Assembly: GCA_046756245.1 (NCBI GenBank)
Contig: JBHHVZ010000010.1
Coordinates: 1 to 47,356 of the forward strand
Length of the DNA: 47,356 bases
Direction of reading: 5' to 3'
Source of the DNA: G021776435 sp046756245
Lineage (GTDB): Bacteria > Pseudomonadota > Alphaproteobacteria > Caulobacterales > Parvularculaceae
The notes under the pieces were generated by a model. It made no database searches. It saw only the letters and a program-made list of their open reading frames with translations, and was not told where the DNA came from. A program made the translations under genes and the position numbers. Shown here piece after piece: positions 15,872-24,615 of the stretch (position 1 is its first letter; each line of letters begins with the position of its first letter).

Positions 15872-17293
15872 ATGCGCAAGCGCTTTTGCAAAATTGTCGC
15901 AACCGTCGGCCCGGCGAGCGGCGCGCCGTCCATGCTGCGCCTTCTCCAGCAAGCCGGCGTCGACGTTTTCCGTCTCAACTTCAGCCACGGCGATCATGAA
16001 AAAACCGCCGCCATCATGACGGCGATCCGCGAGATCGAGGACGAGTCCGGCGACTCGATCGCTGTTTTCGCCGACCTCCAGGGGCCGAAAATCCGCACCG
16101 GCGTGCTGAAGGATGGCGGCCTCGACCTCAAATACGGCGCCGAGTACCGCCTCGTGCTCGCCGGCGAAAGCGACGACGCGACGGTCATTCCGATTCCGCA
16201 TCCGGAGATCATGTCCGTGCTGGAAGCAGGCGATGTATTAAAACTCGACGACGGCAAGCTGCAATTAACCGTGACGGCGCGTTCCAGCGAGGAGGCGACG
16301 GCGAAGGCCGACAATCCGGGCCGGCTCTTGAGCCGCAAGGGCGTCAACCTGCCGGGCCGCCGTCTGCCGATTTCGGCGCTCACCGAAAAGGACCGCGCCG
16401 ATCTCGCCCACGCGCTCGACATCGGCGCCGACTATGTGGCGCTTTCTTTCGTTCAGCGTCCGGAGGATGTGGAGGAGGCGCGCGCGCTCATCGGCGGACG
16501 GGCCGGCGTCATTTCAAAAATCGAAAAGCCGGCCGCCGTCGAGGATCTCGACAAGATCGTGGCGCTGTCGGATGCGGTAATGGTGGCGCGCGGCGATCTT
16601 GGCGTCGAATGCGCACCCGAAGAAGTGCCGCTGATCCAGCGGCGCATCATCCGCGTCTGCCGCGAAGCCGGCAAGCCGGTGATCGTCGCCACCCATATGC
16701 TCGAATCGATGGTCGAGTCGATCGCGCCGACGCGGGCCGAGGCCTCCGACGTGTCTACGGCCGTTTACCAAGGCGCGGACGCCGTGATGCTGTCGGCCGA
16801 AACTGCAGTCGGGCGCCACCCGCCATCGGCGGTCGCGATCATGGACCGCATCATCGCCGCCACCGAGCGCGACGACGATTCGGGCGGCTTCAAAATCGCC
16901 CATCGCGAGGACGACGTTTACACCACCGCCGACGCCATTACGCTGTCGGCGCGCCGCATCGCCGAACTGCTCGACTGCAAATTCGCCCTCGCCTACACCA
17001 AGACCGGCTCGACGGCCCGGCGCCTGTCGCGCGACCGGCCGCACTGCGGTGTGATCGCCGCAACGCCCAATATCGGCGTGGCGCGGCAACTCTCAATCTG
17101 TTGGGGCGTGCAGCCGGTCGTCACCGAGGATATTTCGCATTTCCACGAAATGCTGGAGAAAGCCGAACAGCTCGCGCTCAGTCATGGCGGCGAGGACGGC
17201 GATCGCATCATCATCATCGCCGGCTATCCGTTCGGCCGCCAGGGCAAAACGAACACGCTCAAAATCAGCCGCATCGGCGCCAGCGGGGAGTAG
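15872..17293 (+). CDS. pyk: Pyruvate kinase
   Basis: Pyruvate kinase makes pyruvate and ATP from phosphoenolpyruvate at the end of glycolysis. The N-terminus KIVATVGPASG and VFRLNFSHGDHEK, the catalytic lysine loop GVISKIEKPAAV, the metal-binding MVARGDLGVECAPEEVP and the signature ATHMLESMVESIAPTRAE are all intact. The C-terminal regulatory domain begins near residue 345. At 473 aa it is full length. GAGGA precedes ATG 15872. It stands alone, with a terminator upstream and 222 bp before the next gene. Confidence 0.98.
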   Translation: MRKRFCKIVATVGPASGAPSMLRLLQQAGVDVFRLNFSHGDHEKTAAIMTAIREIEDESGDSIAVFADLQGPKIRTGVLKDGGLDLKYGAEYRLVLAGESDDATVIPIPHPEIMSVLEAGDVLKLDDGKLQLTVTARSSEEATAKADNPGRLLSRKGVNLPGRRLPISALTEKDRADLAHALDIGADYVALSFVQRPEDVEEARALIGGRAGVISKIEKPAAVEDLDKIVALSDAVMVARGDLGVECAPEEVPLIQRRIIRVCREAGKPVIVATHMLESMVESIAPTRAEASDVSTAVYQGADAVMLSAETAVGRHPPSAVAIMDRIIAATERDDDSGGFKIAHREDDVYTTADAITLSARRIAELLDCKFALAYTKTGSTARRLSRDRPHCGVIAATPNIGVARQLSICWGVQPVVTEDISHFHEMLEKAEQLALSHGGEDGDRIIIIAGYPFGRQGKTNTLKISRIGASGE

Positions 17294-17394
17294 GCGCGCT
17301 CTTCGCCGCCATGCCAGGATGTCTCCCGCTCGCCAAAGCCGCTGAAAGCGCCCGATGCGGCGAAACACGTCCCCCTGTATTTAGAAATTGCTAA

Positions 17395-17425
17395 CCCTGA
17401 ACCGGCAGACTCGCAGGGATTTTTT
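17395..17425 (+). terminator. Possible weak terminator after pyruvate kinase
   Basis: CCCTG and CAGGG can pair across a 14-base loop and are followed by ATTTTTT. The stem is short and the loop long, so this is tentative. It lies 102 bp after the pyk stop. Confidence 0.35.
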
Positions 17426-17515
17426 CATGCTTACGGGCCGGCGGTCGGGGCTGGGCGACATTCAGCAACAGATACGCCGCTGCGCGCCGTTCGCTCGACG
17501 AGGAGAGCGTGTTTC

Positions 17516-18664
17516 GTGAGCGAAGCCCAAGCCGTTGCGCCGGATCAGACAGCGCTCCCCGCCATCGCGCAGGACCGGAAAGAGTGGGCGAAGGGAAAAC
17601 CGTCGACTGCCGACTTGTTCCGCCATGCAGTTAAGAAAAGCGGCCGGAAGTCGATGGAGCTGGCGCGCGAATTCGTCCGTTTGCATCTCGGTCCCGGCAA
17701 GATGACGCTGCCGGAATATGTTCAGTACGCCGTCTACGATACGACCCGCCACAGCCGCGAAGACCAGCGCCGCTTCATCACCAACACGCTGCACTGGCCG
17801 ATCACCCGCGCCTGCTGCGACATGAGCTGGCAAGCCGCTACCGAAGACAAATGGCTGTGTTCCGACATTTTCGCCGGCTCTGGCGTTCCCGTTCCGGAGA
17901 CCCTGGCGGTCATAGACAAGACCGGGCGCGCCTTCCCGCGCACCCGCAAGATCGCAACGGCGAAAGAGTTCACGGACTTCGCATCCTCGCCGGATGCACT
18001 GCCCTGTTTCGGAAAGGAAATTCGCGGCATCTGCAGCTTCGGCGCCTTTCTGATCGAAGAAGCGGACGGAAGCCGCGTGCGCCTGAAGGGCGAAGGCTGG
18101 ATGGAGGCCGAACGCTTCATGGGCGCGTTTGTCGGCGACACGCCCTATCTTCTGCAACGCCTCGCGCGCAATCATGGGTTTTTCGATCGGTACACGGACA
18201 GCCTGGCCACAGTACGTATTTGCATTCTGCTCGCCGACGACGGGATCAAAACGCCGTTCGCGGTGCTTAAACTGCCGTCACGCAAGAATTTGGCCGACAG
18301 CTTTTGGCGCCCCGGCAATCTCGCCTGCAATCTTGAGCCGGAGAGCGGAAAAGTCCTGACCGTACGCACGAAAGATCGCTTCGGCACGACCGATCATGAC
18401 GCCCACCCCGAAACCGGCGCTCCCCTTCTCGGCGAGACCTTGCCGCAATGGGCGCGCGTTCTCGATCTCGTTCATAAATGCGCGCCGATTTTTCAGCCGG
18501 TTCGTTATCAGTCGATGGACATCGCCGTGACGCCGGACGGGCCGGTCCTTATCGAGATCAATACGGGCGGCGGATTCGACCTGCCGCAACTGGCGAGCGG
18601 GCGCGGCTTTCTGACCGACGAGGTGTACGATTTTTTCCGCGCCTGCGGTTACTGGAAAACCTGA
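17516..18664 (+). CDS. ATP-grasp enzyme of the sugar-transfer-associated type
   Basis: This 382-aa protein looks like the ATP-grasp family often called sugar-transfer-associated ATP-grasp, whose members sit in polysaccharide and peptide-like natural product loci. The clearest sign is the C-terminal metal-binding strand MDIAVTPDGPVLIEINTGGG near residues 338-357. Upstream lie EIRGICSFGAFLIEEADGS and LLQRLARNHGFFDRYTDSL, typical of the ATP-binding core. ATP-grasp enzymes activate a carboxylate as acyl phosphate and join it to an amine or thiol. It begins with GTG at 17516 behind GAGGAG. The DegT-type gene starts 88 bp later. Substrates are unknown. Confidence 0.82.
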   Translation: MSEAQAVAPDQTALPAIAQDRKEWAKGKPSTADLFRHAVKKSGRKSMELAREFVRLHLGPGKMTLPEYVQYAVYDTTRHSREDQRRFITNTLHWPITRACCDMSWQAATEDKWLCSDIFAGSGVPVPETLAVIDKTGRAFPRTRKIATAKEFTDFASSPDALPCFGKEIRGICSFGAFLIEEADGSRVRLKGEGWMEAERFMGAFVGDTPYLLQRLARNHGFFDRYTDSLATVRICILLADDGIKTPFAVLKLPSRKNLADSFWRPGNLACNLEPESGKVLTVRTKDRFGTTDHDAHPETGAPLLGETLPQWARVLDLVHKCAPIFQPVRYQSMDIAVTPDGPVLIEINTGGGFDLPQLASGRGFLTDEVYDFFRACGYWKT

Positions 18665-18752
18665 CGGACTGGGATTTTCGCGCCGCCGGGGCGCGGAAAT
18701 CCGACGATTGGTGCACGGCGCCCGGCGCGCCAAATCGGACGGGAGGCCGACG

Positions 18753-19958
18753 ATGAAATCTTTCCCCGACGTGTTCGCCGCGGAGCCGATTCCTGAATCC
18801 GCCAAAGCCGAGATCAACGAGATTCTCGGCAGCGGCGATCTTTTCCGCTACACGGCAGGCGCGCAATCTCCGGTTTCGAAACTCGAAAAGGAATTCGCCG
18901 AGTATATGGGCGTTTCCTACGCGCTCGCGGTGAGCTCGTGTTCTTCCGCCCTCTTTCTGTCCCTGAAGGCGCTCGACCTGAAGCCGCGGAGCAAAGTGCT
19001 CATTCCGGCGTTCACCTTCGCGGCGGTGCCTTCGGCGATCGTTCACGCGGACTGCACGCCGGTGCTCGTAAATGTCGGCGACAATTACCGGATCGGTTTG
19101 AACGACTTCGAACAAAAACTCACGGACGACGTCGCCGCCGTAATGATCAGCCACATGCGCGGCCACACATCGAACATGGACGAGATTCTCAAACTCTGCG
19201 GGGAGCGGAACATCCCCGTCATCGAGGACGCGGCTCATTCGCTCGGCGCCACCTGGTCGAGGCGAAAAATCGGCACAATGGGCCTGATTGGCTGCTTTTC
19301 GTTTCAGTCCTACAAGCTGATCAACGCCGGCGAAGGCGGAATGTTCGTAACCGGCGACCCCGACATCATCGCGCGCGCAATTCTCATGTCGGGCGCTTAT
19401 GAACATAACTGGAAAAAACATCCCGTCGTAAGCGACCGGTTCGCCTACTGGCAGAACAAATTGCCGCTCTACAACATGCGCATGAATAATCTTTCGGCTG
19501 CCGTTCTCCGTCCGCAAATTCGTGAAATCAGCCAACGCGCCAAGAAAGGGCGGGCCAATCATGATTACGCGGCGTCGATTCTGAATGCGTCGCAGTGGCT
19601 GCATGTTCCGCCGCCGCTCGATTTTGAACGGCGCGCGCCGGATTCGATCCAGTTCAATCTTTGCGGTTTCGATACGGACGACGAGACGCTGGCGTTTCAG
19701 CGGCGCGCCCGCGAAAAAGGCGTCGAAGTTCAGATCATCGGACTTTCCAAGGACAATGCGCGGGCTTTCTGGAATTGGAAATTCATCGGCCCTCAAGGCG
19801 ACCTTTCGCAGACCCGGAACATGCTTATGCGGGCGTGCGATGTGCGCCTGCCGGCGCGGCTTGAACGCAACGCGCTCGACGTCATTGCTGCGGCCCTGGT
19901 CGACGCCGCCGAAGAAGTCAAAAGCGACAGCCGCCTTCAGCAAAAAGCGGCCGTCTGA
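18753..19958 (+). CDS. DegT/DnrJ/EryC1/StrS family PLP aminotransferase
   Basis: This 401-aa enzyme belongs to the PLP family that aminates keto-sugars and related compounds; some members are dehydratases. The PLP lysine lies in CFSFQSYKLINAGEGG, where relatives usually have SFHxTK, and the cofactor region includes VIEDAAHSLGATW. VLIPAFTFAAVPSAIVHADC is the usual N-terminal substrate-side motif. I chose ATG 18753 because GGGAGG lies eight bases upstream and the family start fits there. It follows the ATP-grasp gene by 88 bp and precedes the membrane protein gene by 31 bp in the same direction. It may supply an amine that the ATP-grasp enzyme then couples. Confidence 0.9.
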   Translation: MKSFPDVFAAEPIPESAKAEINEILGSGDLFRYTAGAQSPVSKLEKEFAEYMGVSYALAVSSCSSALFLSLKALDLKPRSKVLIPAFTFAAVPSAIVHADCTPVLVNVGDNYRIGLNDFEQKLTDDVAAVMISHMRGHTSNMDEILKLCGERNIPVIEDAAHSLGATWSRRKIGTMGLIGCFSFQSYKLINAGEGGMFVTGDPDIIARAILMSGAYEHNWKKHPVVSDRFAYWQNKLPLYNMRMNNLSAAVLRPQIREISQRAKKGRANHDYAASILNASQWLHVPPPLDFERRAPDSIQFNLCGFDTDDETLAFQRRAREKGVEVQIIGLSKDNARAFWNWKFIGPQGDLSQTRNMLMRACDVRLPARLERNALDVIAAALVDAAEEVKSDSRLQQKAAV

Positions 19959-19989
19959 AACGCCTGCATGAATGACGCGGGAAACGCCC

Positions 19990-21153
19990 ATGGCCAATTA
20001 CAGCACAAACGCCGCCGTCGCCGTTTCTTCGGTGGAAAAGCCAGCCCCCGGCGCGGACAACGGGCGCGCCATCGTTCATCCGCTGGTCGATTTTCTGTGC
20101 CTTGGCGGCGCTTCGCTGATCATTATTCCCGCCACGCTGATGCTGCCGAGCGCCGCCGCGCCGGCGATGATTGCAGTGATGTGGATGCTCGCCGACATTC
20201 TCAACCACCCGCACTTCACCGCATCCTATCTGATCTTCTATCGCGGGTACGGCTCGAAGATTTCATCCAAAAACCCGAACCGGGGATTGCGGTTGCGCTA
20301 CCTGTTCTCCGGCGTCGTCGTTCCCGCAGCGCTTGTTTTCCTGTTTGGCGCGGCGTTCCTGCTCGAAAGCCCGCGCATTCTCGGTTGGTCCGGCAATCTC
20401 ATGCTTCTGCTCGTAGGCTGGCACTACGCCAAGCAGGGCTATGGCATGCTGATCGTGGATTCCGTTTACAATCGTCTTTTCTTCAATGATTCAGAAAAGA
20501 AAATTCTGCTCTATAACGCCTACGCCTGCTGGATCATGTTCTGGCTTTCCGCCAACTGGCTGATCAGCGAGCGCGCGCTCTGGGGCCTGCACTATTACAG
20601 CTTCGCGGTTCCTGAAGCGGCGCTGTGGGCCGCCGGCGCAGCCGTCGCGCTCACCACATTATTGACGTTGCGGATTTTTTGGACGCGGCTGCGGCCGGGC
20701 GGCGCGGGGCTGCCTCTCGCAGGCGCGGCGGCTTATTTAACGTCGCTCTATTTCTGGGCGGCGGCGCGCCTGCATCCGGTGGCGCTCATCTTCGTGCCGG
20801 CGTTTCATTCGTTGCAATATCTCTTCATCGTCTGGCGGTTCGAAACAAACCGCGCGCGCAACGCACGCCTCGAGAGCGACGCCCCGCCGGCCGAAGACAA
20901 GAGCTGGCCGGTCTTCCGCTTCGGCGCGACAGCGTTTCTGCTTGGTCTGGCGTTGTTCTGGTGGGCGCCGAAATTTCTCAACGGCGCCGTCGATTACAAC
21001 GCCGAATTGTTCGGCGGTTACGTTTTCCTGTTTATGTTCTGGATTTTCATCAATATCCACCACTACTTCATCGACAACGTAATCTGGCGCGGCGACAATC
21101 CCGAAACCGGAAAGTCGCTCTTCGGGGTCAGCAAGAAAGCCAACCCCGCCTGA
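19990..21153 (+). CDS. Multi-pass membrane protein with conserved-looking histidines
   Basis: I cannot name this 387-aa protein. It has about nine or ten hydrophobic helices. Several histidines lie at the ends of helices: His73 and His75 in NHPHFTASY, His145 in GWHYAKQGYG, His273 in FHSLQYLF and the pair His357-His358 in NIHHYFIDNVIWR. Clustered histidines in a membrane protein suggest metal binding, as in di-iron desaturases and hydroxylases, but the spacing does not match their classic boxes. I chose ATG 19990, with GGGA nearby; ATG 19972 is also in frame. It is the last gene of a three-gene unit with the ATP-grasp and DegT genes. A hairpin at 21162 separates it from upp. Confidence 0.75.
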   Translation: MANYSTNAAVAVSSVEKPAPGADNGRAIVHPLVDFLCLGGASLIIIPATLMLPSAAAPAMIAVMWMLADILNHPHFTASYLIFYRGYGSKISSKNPNRGLRLRYLFSGVVVPAALVFLFGAAFLLESPRILGWSGNLMLLLVGWHYAKQGYGMLIVDSVYNRLFFNDSEKKILLYNAYACWIMFWLSANWLISERALWGLHYYSFAVPEAALWAAGAAVALTTLLTLRIFWTRLRPGGAGLPLAGAAAYLTSLYFWAAARLHPVALIFVPAFHSLQYLFIVWRFETNRARNARLESDAPPAEDKSWPVFRFGATAFLLGLALFWWAPKFLNGAVDYNAELFGGYVFLFMFWIFINIHHYFIDNVIWRGDNPETGKSLFGVSKKANPA

Positions 21154-21161
21154 CGCGCCCT

Positions 21162-21181
21162 GAGTCGCGCGACCGCGACTC
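21162..21181. terminator. Hairpin between convergent genes (possible terminator)
   Basis: GAGTCGCG and CGCGACTC form a perfect 8-bp stem around CGAC, in the 36-bp gap between two converging genes. There is no clear T tract on either side, so termination is a guess. Confidence 0.45.
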
Positions 21182-21189
21182 GATCGGGT

Positions 21190-21822
21190 CTACTTCGTTC
21201 CGAACAGTCGGTCGCCGGCGTCGCCCAGCCCCGGCACGATATAGCCGTGATCGTTGAGTTTTTCATCGACCGCCGCCGTGAACACGCGAACGTCCGGGTG
21301 CGCCTTGCGCATGGTCTCGACGCCTTCGGGCGCGGCCAGCAGGCACATGAAACGGATGTCGCGGGCGCCGGCTTTCTTCAGCCGCTCGATCGCCGCGACC
21401 GCCGAGTTGGCCGTCGCCAGCATCGGATCGACCGCGACCACCGGCCGCGAGTCGAGATCGGCGGGCACCTTGAAGTAATATTCGACGGGTTTGAGCGTTT
21501 CCGGATCGCGGTAAAGCCCGATGAAGCCGACGCGCGCCGACGGCGCCAGCTCCAGCATGGCGTCGAGCATGCCGTTGCCGGCGCGTAAGATCGACACGAA
21601 GACGAGCTTCTTGCCCGCCAGCACCGGCGCCTCCATCTCGCAGAGCGGCGTTTCGACCGCGCGGGTCATGAGCGGCAGATCGCGTAAGACCTCATAGCCG
21701 AGCAGCAGGCTGATTTCGCGCAAGAGCTGGCGAAACACCGCCGTCGACGTCTCCTTCTCGCGCATCAGGGTGAGCTTGTGCTGGATCAGCGGATGGTCGA
21801 CGACGGTCAGATGCTCGGACAT
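21190..21822 (-). CDS. upp: Uracil phosphoribosyltransferase
   Basis: Upp salvages uracil by joining it to PRPP to make UMP. The PRPP-binding loop region VVAVDPMLATANSAVAAIERL is clear, although relatives usually have MLATGGS where this protein has MLATANS. The N-terminus VVDHPLIQHKLTLMREKETST and the C-terminal NDHGYIVPGLGDAGDRLFGT are characteristic. At 210 aa it is full length. It starts at ATG 21822 behind AAGGAGCG. It converges on the membrane protein gene and lies 141 bp downstream of the sulfotransferase gene. Confidence 0.98.
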   Translation of the reverse strand: MSEHLTVVDHPLIQHKLTLMREKETSTAVFRQLLREISLLLGYEVLRDLPLMTRAVETPLCEMEAPVLAGKKLVFVSILRAGNGMLDAMLELAPSARVGFIGLYRDPETLKPVEYYFKVPADLDSRPVVAVDPMLATANSAVAAIERLKKAGARDIRFMCLLAAPEGVETMRKAHPDVRVFTAAVDEKLNDHGYIVPGLGDAGDRLFGTK

Positions 21823-21963
21823 GGCGGGCGCTCCTTATTGTTCTTAAAGACAAACGGGGATGCCCCCGCCCTCCCTAAGGGTCTGCTCTTTCGCGCAGCC
21901 TTCCAGCAAAACGAAAACTTCCGGATAATCAAGCCCCGCACGCGAAGCCTTCGCCCGCGCCGA

Positions 21964-22896
21964 CTATTTAAGCCGCGTTCGAACCCGCTCGTTACGCTCA
22001 AGTCGCATTCTTGATCGCCAACCCCGAAAAGGCAATCGCTCCGAAAGACGCAGCGAAATCCAGAATATAAAGCCGTCGTCTTCGATAGAACGCCAAATTC
22101 GCCATATTCGATGTTCGAGCCAAAGGAACAATCTTGCGAGAGCGTTAAGTGAGGGTTTAGCGTACCCGCTTGGTTCGTACCCCGCCTCGACAAGCATTCC
22201 GCCACATGCGGCTTCGGTCAACGATATGTCCCGCTTTGAATGATTTCGCCGCCATTGATAGCAAAAAGACGGGTCTGGCGCGTCATAGGTCGAGCGTTCG
22301 TCATATGAGAGCATTTCATCAGAATAAGGAACGCCAATGAACGAACATACTCTGGCAAGCTCATATTCGAGATTCACGAGCAAGTCTTCATACCGGACAA
22401 TTAAAATATTTTCCTCACCCACGCGCCGTTGCAGTTTTTCAAGCCGCTTTTCTGCATTTATCCAATAATCGGCGCCATAAAACGTATTCCCGGTCCAGCC
22501 CATTTTTTGGCAGGATTTCGCCACGTCTCTGGGATCACGGCGAAGGAATATATATTTCGCGCCCGGCCAAATATCAGGCAGCCGATCAAATCGGGAATGT
22601 ATCGCCGCGCCTATATAAGGCTTTATTGTCTGCTTGTGTCTCTGGAGGAAAAGATCACGAACCAGATCGGGATATGAAAGTTGAGAATTAATCGTCAGTC
22701 CAAACGTTCGGAATGAACGATTGTCTCTCAGAAAGTCATAATATTTCTCCAGAGGAATCCATCCGTCATCGCCCAGTTGCGATACGGCTTCCTCAAATTC
22801 TCCAAATATGCGGATTGAAGGATGCCGGTTCAGCATAATCCGGAACATCGTCGTGCCGGAGCGAACCGAGCCTATAATAAAAATGGGCGAATGCAT
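21964..22896 (-). CDS. Sulfotransferase family protein
   Basis: This 310-aa protein has the PAPS-dependent sulfotransferase signatures. The 5'-phosphosulfate loop is IIGSVRSGTTMFRIML at about 7-22, and the 3'-phosphate site is YIFLRRDPRDVAKS at about 115-128. VRYEDLLVNLEYELARVCSFIG is the usual third conserved stretch. The substrate could be a carbohydrate, lipid or small molecule; the sequence does not say. Its codons are visibly richer in A and T than those of its neighbours, and the flanking gaps are also AT-rich, which suggests recent acquisition. The ribosome site before ATG 22896 is weak. Confidence 0.87.
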   Translation of the reverse strand: MHSPIFIIGSVRSGTTMFRIMLNRHPSIRIFGEFEEAVSQLGDDGWIPLEKYYDFLRDNRSFRTFGLTINSQLSYPDLVRDLFLQRHKQTIKPYIGAAIHSRFDRLPDIWPGAKYIFLRRDPRDVAKSCQKMGWTGNTFYGADYWINAEKRLEKLQRRVGEENILIVRYEDLLVNLEYELARVCSFIGVPYSDEMLSYDERSTYDAPDPSFCYQWRRNHSKRDISLTEAACGGMLVEAGYEPSGYAKPSLNALARLFLWLEHRIWRIWRSIEDDGFIFWISLRLSERLPFRGWRSRMRLERNERVRTRLK

Positions 22897-23263
22897 TGAC
22901 GTTACGTTCCCGCCTTGCCAGGAGGCGCAGGTATTGTCTTAAAGGTCAAAACGCCCTCCCAAAAACATATAGAGCGCCGACGCAGGCGGCTGTTTGTTTG
23001 TTCAGCGCATATTAATCGCAAGGGATATATTCAGCGACTTTACTCCGTCAACCTTCGCCAGATTAGCGTTTGCGACAAAGGCCAGGGGAGCCGGCGCCGT
23101 TCGACGCCGCCGTTTCATTTGCGGCCGCGCCGATTTTCGCGAAAACGAAAACTCCCCTGCGGACCAAGTTGACAGCCAAGCATGTGAAGCGCTTGCATCA
23201 AGGCCCGCAAAGGCGTTTCAATACGCCCGTTTCACATGCACGACTCCCGCAAATGAGGACGCC
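22897..23263. other. Gene-free region between sulfotransferase and dienelactone hydrolase genes
   Basis: These 367 bp separate two divergent genes. An open frame runs through part of it in front of the hydrolase, but its predicted peptide is rich in Arg and has no family features, so I read it as non-coding. The left half is AT-rich like the sulfotransferase gene. I see no repeat, hairpin with T tract, or other clear signal. Confidence 0.55.
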
Positions 23264-23983
23264 ATGACGATCACCACCCGCGCCGTCGAATACGATCACC
23301 AGGGAGCCACGCTCGAAGGGGTGCTGGCTTACGACACCACCCAGGAAGGCCCCCGCCCCGGCGTTCTGGTCGCCCACGCCTGGGCCGGGCGAACCGAGTT
23401 TGAAATTGACGTGGCGGAGCGCCTCGCCGGGCTGGGCTACGCCGGCTTCGCGCTCGATCTTTACGGCAAGGGCGTTCGTGGAACGAGCACCGAGGAAAAT
23501 CAGGCGTTGATGACGCCGTTCGTCGAAGACCGGGCGATGCTGCAGTCGCGACTTTTGCATATTGTCGACATTGTCAAAGACTTGCCCGAGGTGAACGCCG
23601 GCAAGGTTGCGGCCTGCGGATTCTGTTTCGGCGGATTGTGCGTGCTCGACATCGCCCGCACCGGCGCCGATCTGCGCGGCGTCGCCAGCTTCCACGGCCT
23701 GTTCGGCCCGCCGGGCAACACCGCCGGCAATAAGGTCAAGGCGAAGGTCATCGCCTTCCATGGCTGGGACGACCCCATGGTTCCGCCCGACGACGTGGTC
23801 AAGCTTGGCCGTGAGCTGACGGAAGCGGGCGCCGACTGGCAGATCCACGCCTATGGCGGGACGATGCACGCCTTCACCAATCCGGAGGCGAACGATCCCG
23901 ATTTCGGCACGGTCTATAGTGAAATTGCGAGCGAGCGTTCCTGGGCGTCGTTCGAGGAATTCCTGGCCGAAATTTTCGCCTGA
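23264..23983 (+). CDS. Dienelactone hydrolase family protein
   Basis: This 239-aa alpha/beta hydrolase has the dienelactone hydrolase layout. The nucleophile is Cys121 in ACGFCFGGLC, with Asp170 in FHGWDDPMVP and His202 in GTMHAFTNP completing the triad. VLVAHAWAGRTEFEID near residues 35-50 supplies the conserved glutamate. Many members hydrolyse esters or lactones other than dienelactone, so the substrate is open. I chose ATG 23264 behind GAGGACGCC; the open frame extends to 22994 without homologous-looking sequence. It converges on the acyltransferase gene. Confidence 0.92.
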   Translation: MTITTRAVEYDHQGATLEGVLAYDTTQEGPRPGVLVAHAWAGRTEFEIDVAERLAGLGYAGFALDLYGKGVRGTSTEENQALMTPFVEDRAMLQSRLLHIVDIVKDLPEVNAGKVAACGFCFGGLCVLDIARTGADLRGVASFHGLFGPPGNTAGNKVKAKVIAFHGWDDPMVPPDDVVKLGRELTEAGADWQIHAYGGTMHAFTNPEANDPDFGTVYSEIASERSWASFEEFLAEIFA

Positions 23984-24015
23984 CGGAAACCGGCTAGGCC
24001 CCTGCGGATTGGCCC

Positions 24016-24606
24016 TTACCGTGACGCCACGCCGCGCTCAGGAAATTTTCCGGTGCAACCGGCGTAAAAGTCCTTGATGACCCGGAGGTCGGCCTCGTAA
24101 TCGCCGCTTGGGCGCAGAATCATGCCCACGCCCGCAACCTTTCGGGCGTAATCGATAAAGCCGAGCACGATCGGCACGCCGGCGCCTTTTGCGATGTTGT
24201 AGAATCCTGTCTTCCACTCCTCGACTCTGGCGCGCGTTCCCTCCGGCGATAGGCCGAGCGCAAAATGGTCGCGCTGATTGAACAAATCGACCATCTGCGC
24301 GACCACGTTATGGGCTTTGCGGCGATCGACGGGGACGCCGCCCAGCGCTGTAAACAGCCAGCCGAATGGCGGCTTGAATAGCGCCGCCTTTCCCATCCAG
24401 CACACGCGCAAACGAAAATAAAACGCAACGCACAAAAGCAGCGGCAGGTCCCAATTGCTGGTGTGCGGCGCGACGATGGCGACGAATTTCTTTTCGTCCG
24501 GCCTCTCGCCGACGATGCGCCAGCCGGCGAGGCGATATACGAAGAGGCCGAGCGCGCGAACCGCCTCGAACATGGCTCTTCCGATTGCGCGCAAAACGGT
24601 TCTCAT
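24016..24606 (-). CDS. PlsC-type acyltransferase (1-acylglycerol-3-phosphate family)
   Basis: This 196-aa protein has the acyltransferase motifs HTSNWD (His48 and Asp53, the HX4D catalytic pair) and SPEGTR around Glu122, with a hydrophobic segment near the N-terminus. Short members like this acylate lysophospholipids or other alcohols at the membrane. It is smaller than typical PlsC, so a different acceptor is possible. ATG 24606 is preceded by an in-frame TTG at 24609. It lies nine bases after the threonine synthase-like gene and is probably in the same transcript. Confidence 0.88.
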   Translation of the reverse strand: MRTVLRAIGRAMFEAVRALGLFVYRLAGWRIVGERPDEKKFVAIVAPHTSNWDLPLLLCVAFYFRLRVCWMGKAALFKPPFGWLFTALGGVPVDRRKAHNVVAQMVDLFNQRDHFALGLSPEGTRARVEEWKTGFYNIAKGAGVPIVLGFIDYARKVAGVGMILRPSGDYEADLRVIKDFYAGCTGKFPERGVASR

Positions 24607-24615
24607 CAAAACGCC

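Noticed and set aside
15374..16201. Long minus-strand open frame (275 aa) opposite the acidic lipoprotein and pyk start
   Set aside because: It is the mirror of the GEAEAE repeat (giving Ser/Ala runs) and of the pyk 5' end, and crosses a strong terminator. No family features.
18558..19997. 479-aa minus-strand open frame opposite the DegT gene
   Set aside because: Shadow of a clear DegT-family enzyme; the shadow peptide has no recognisable domain.
22994..23263. N-terminal extension of the dienelactone hydrolase frame
   Set aside because: 90 extra residues rich in Arg with no family match; ATG 23264 has a ribosome site and fits the family start.
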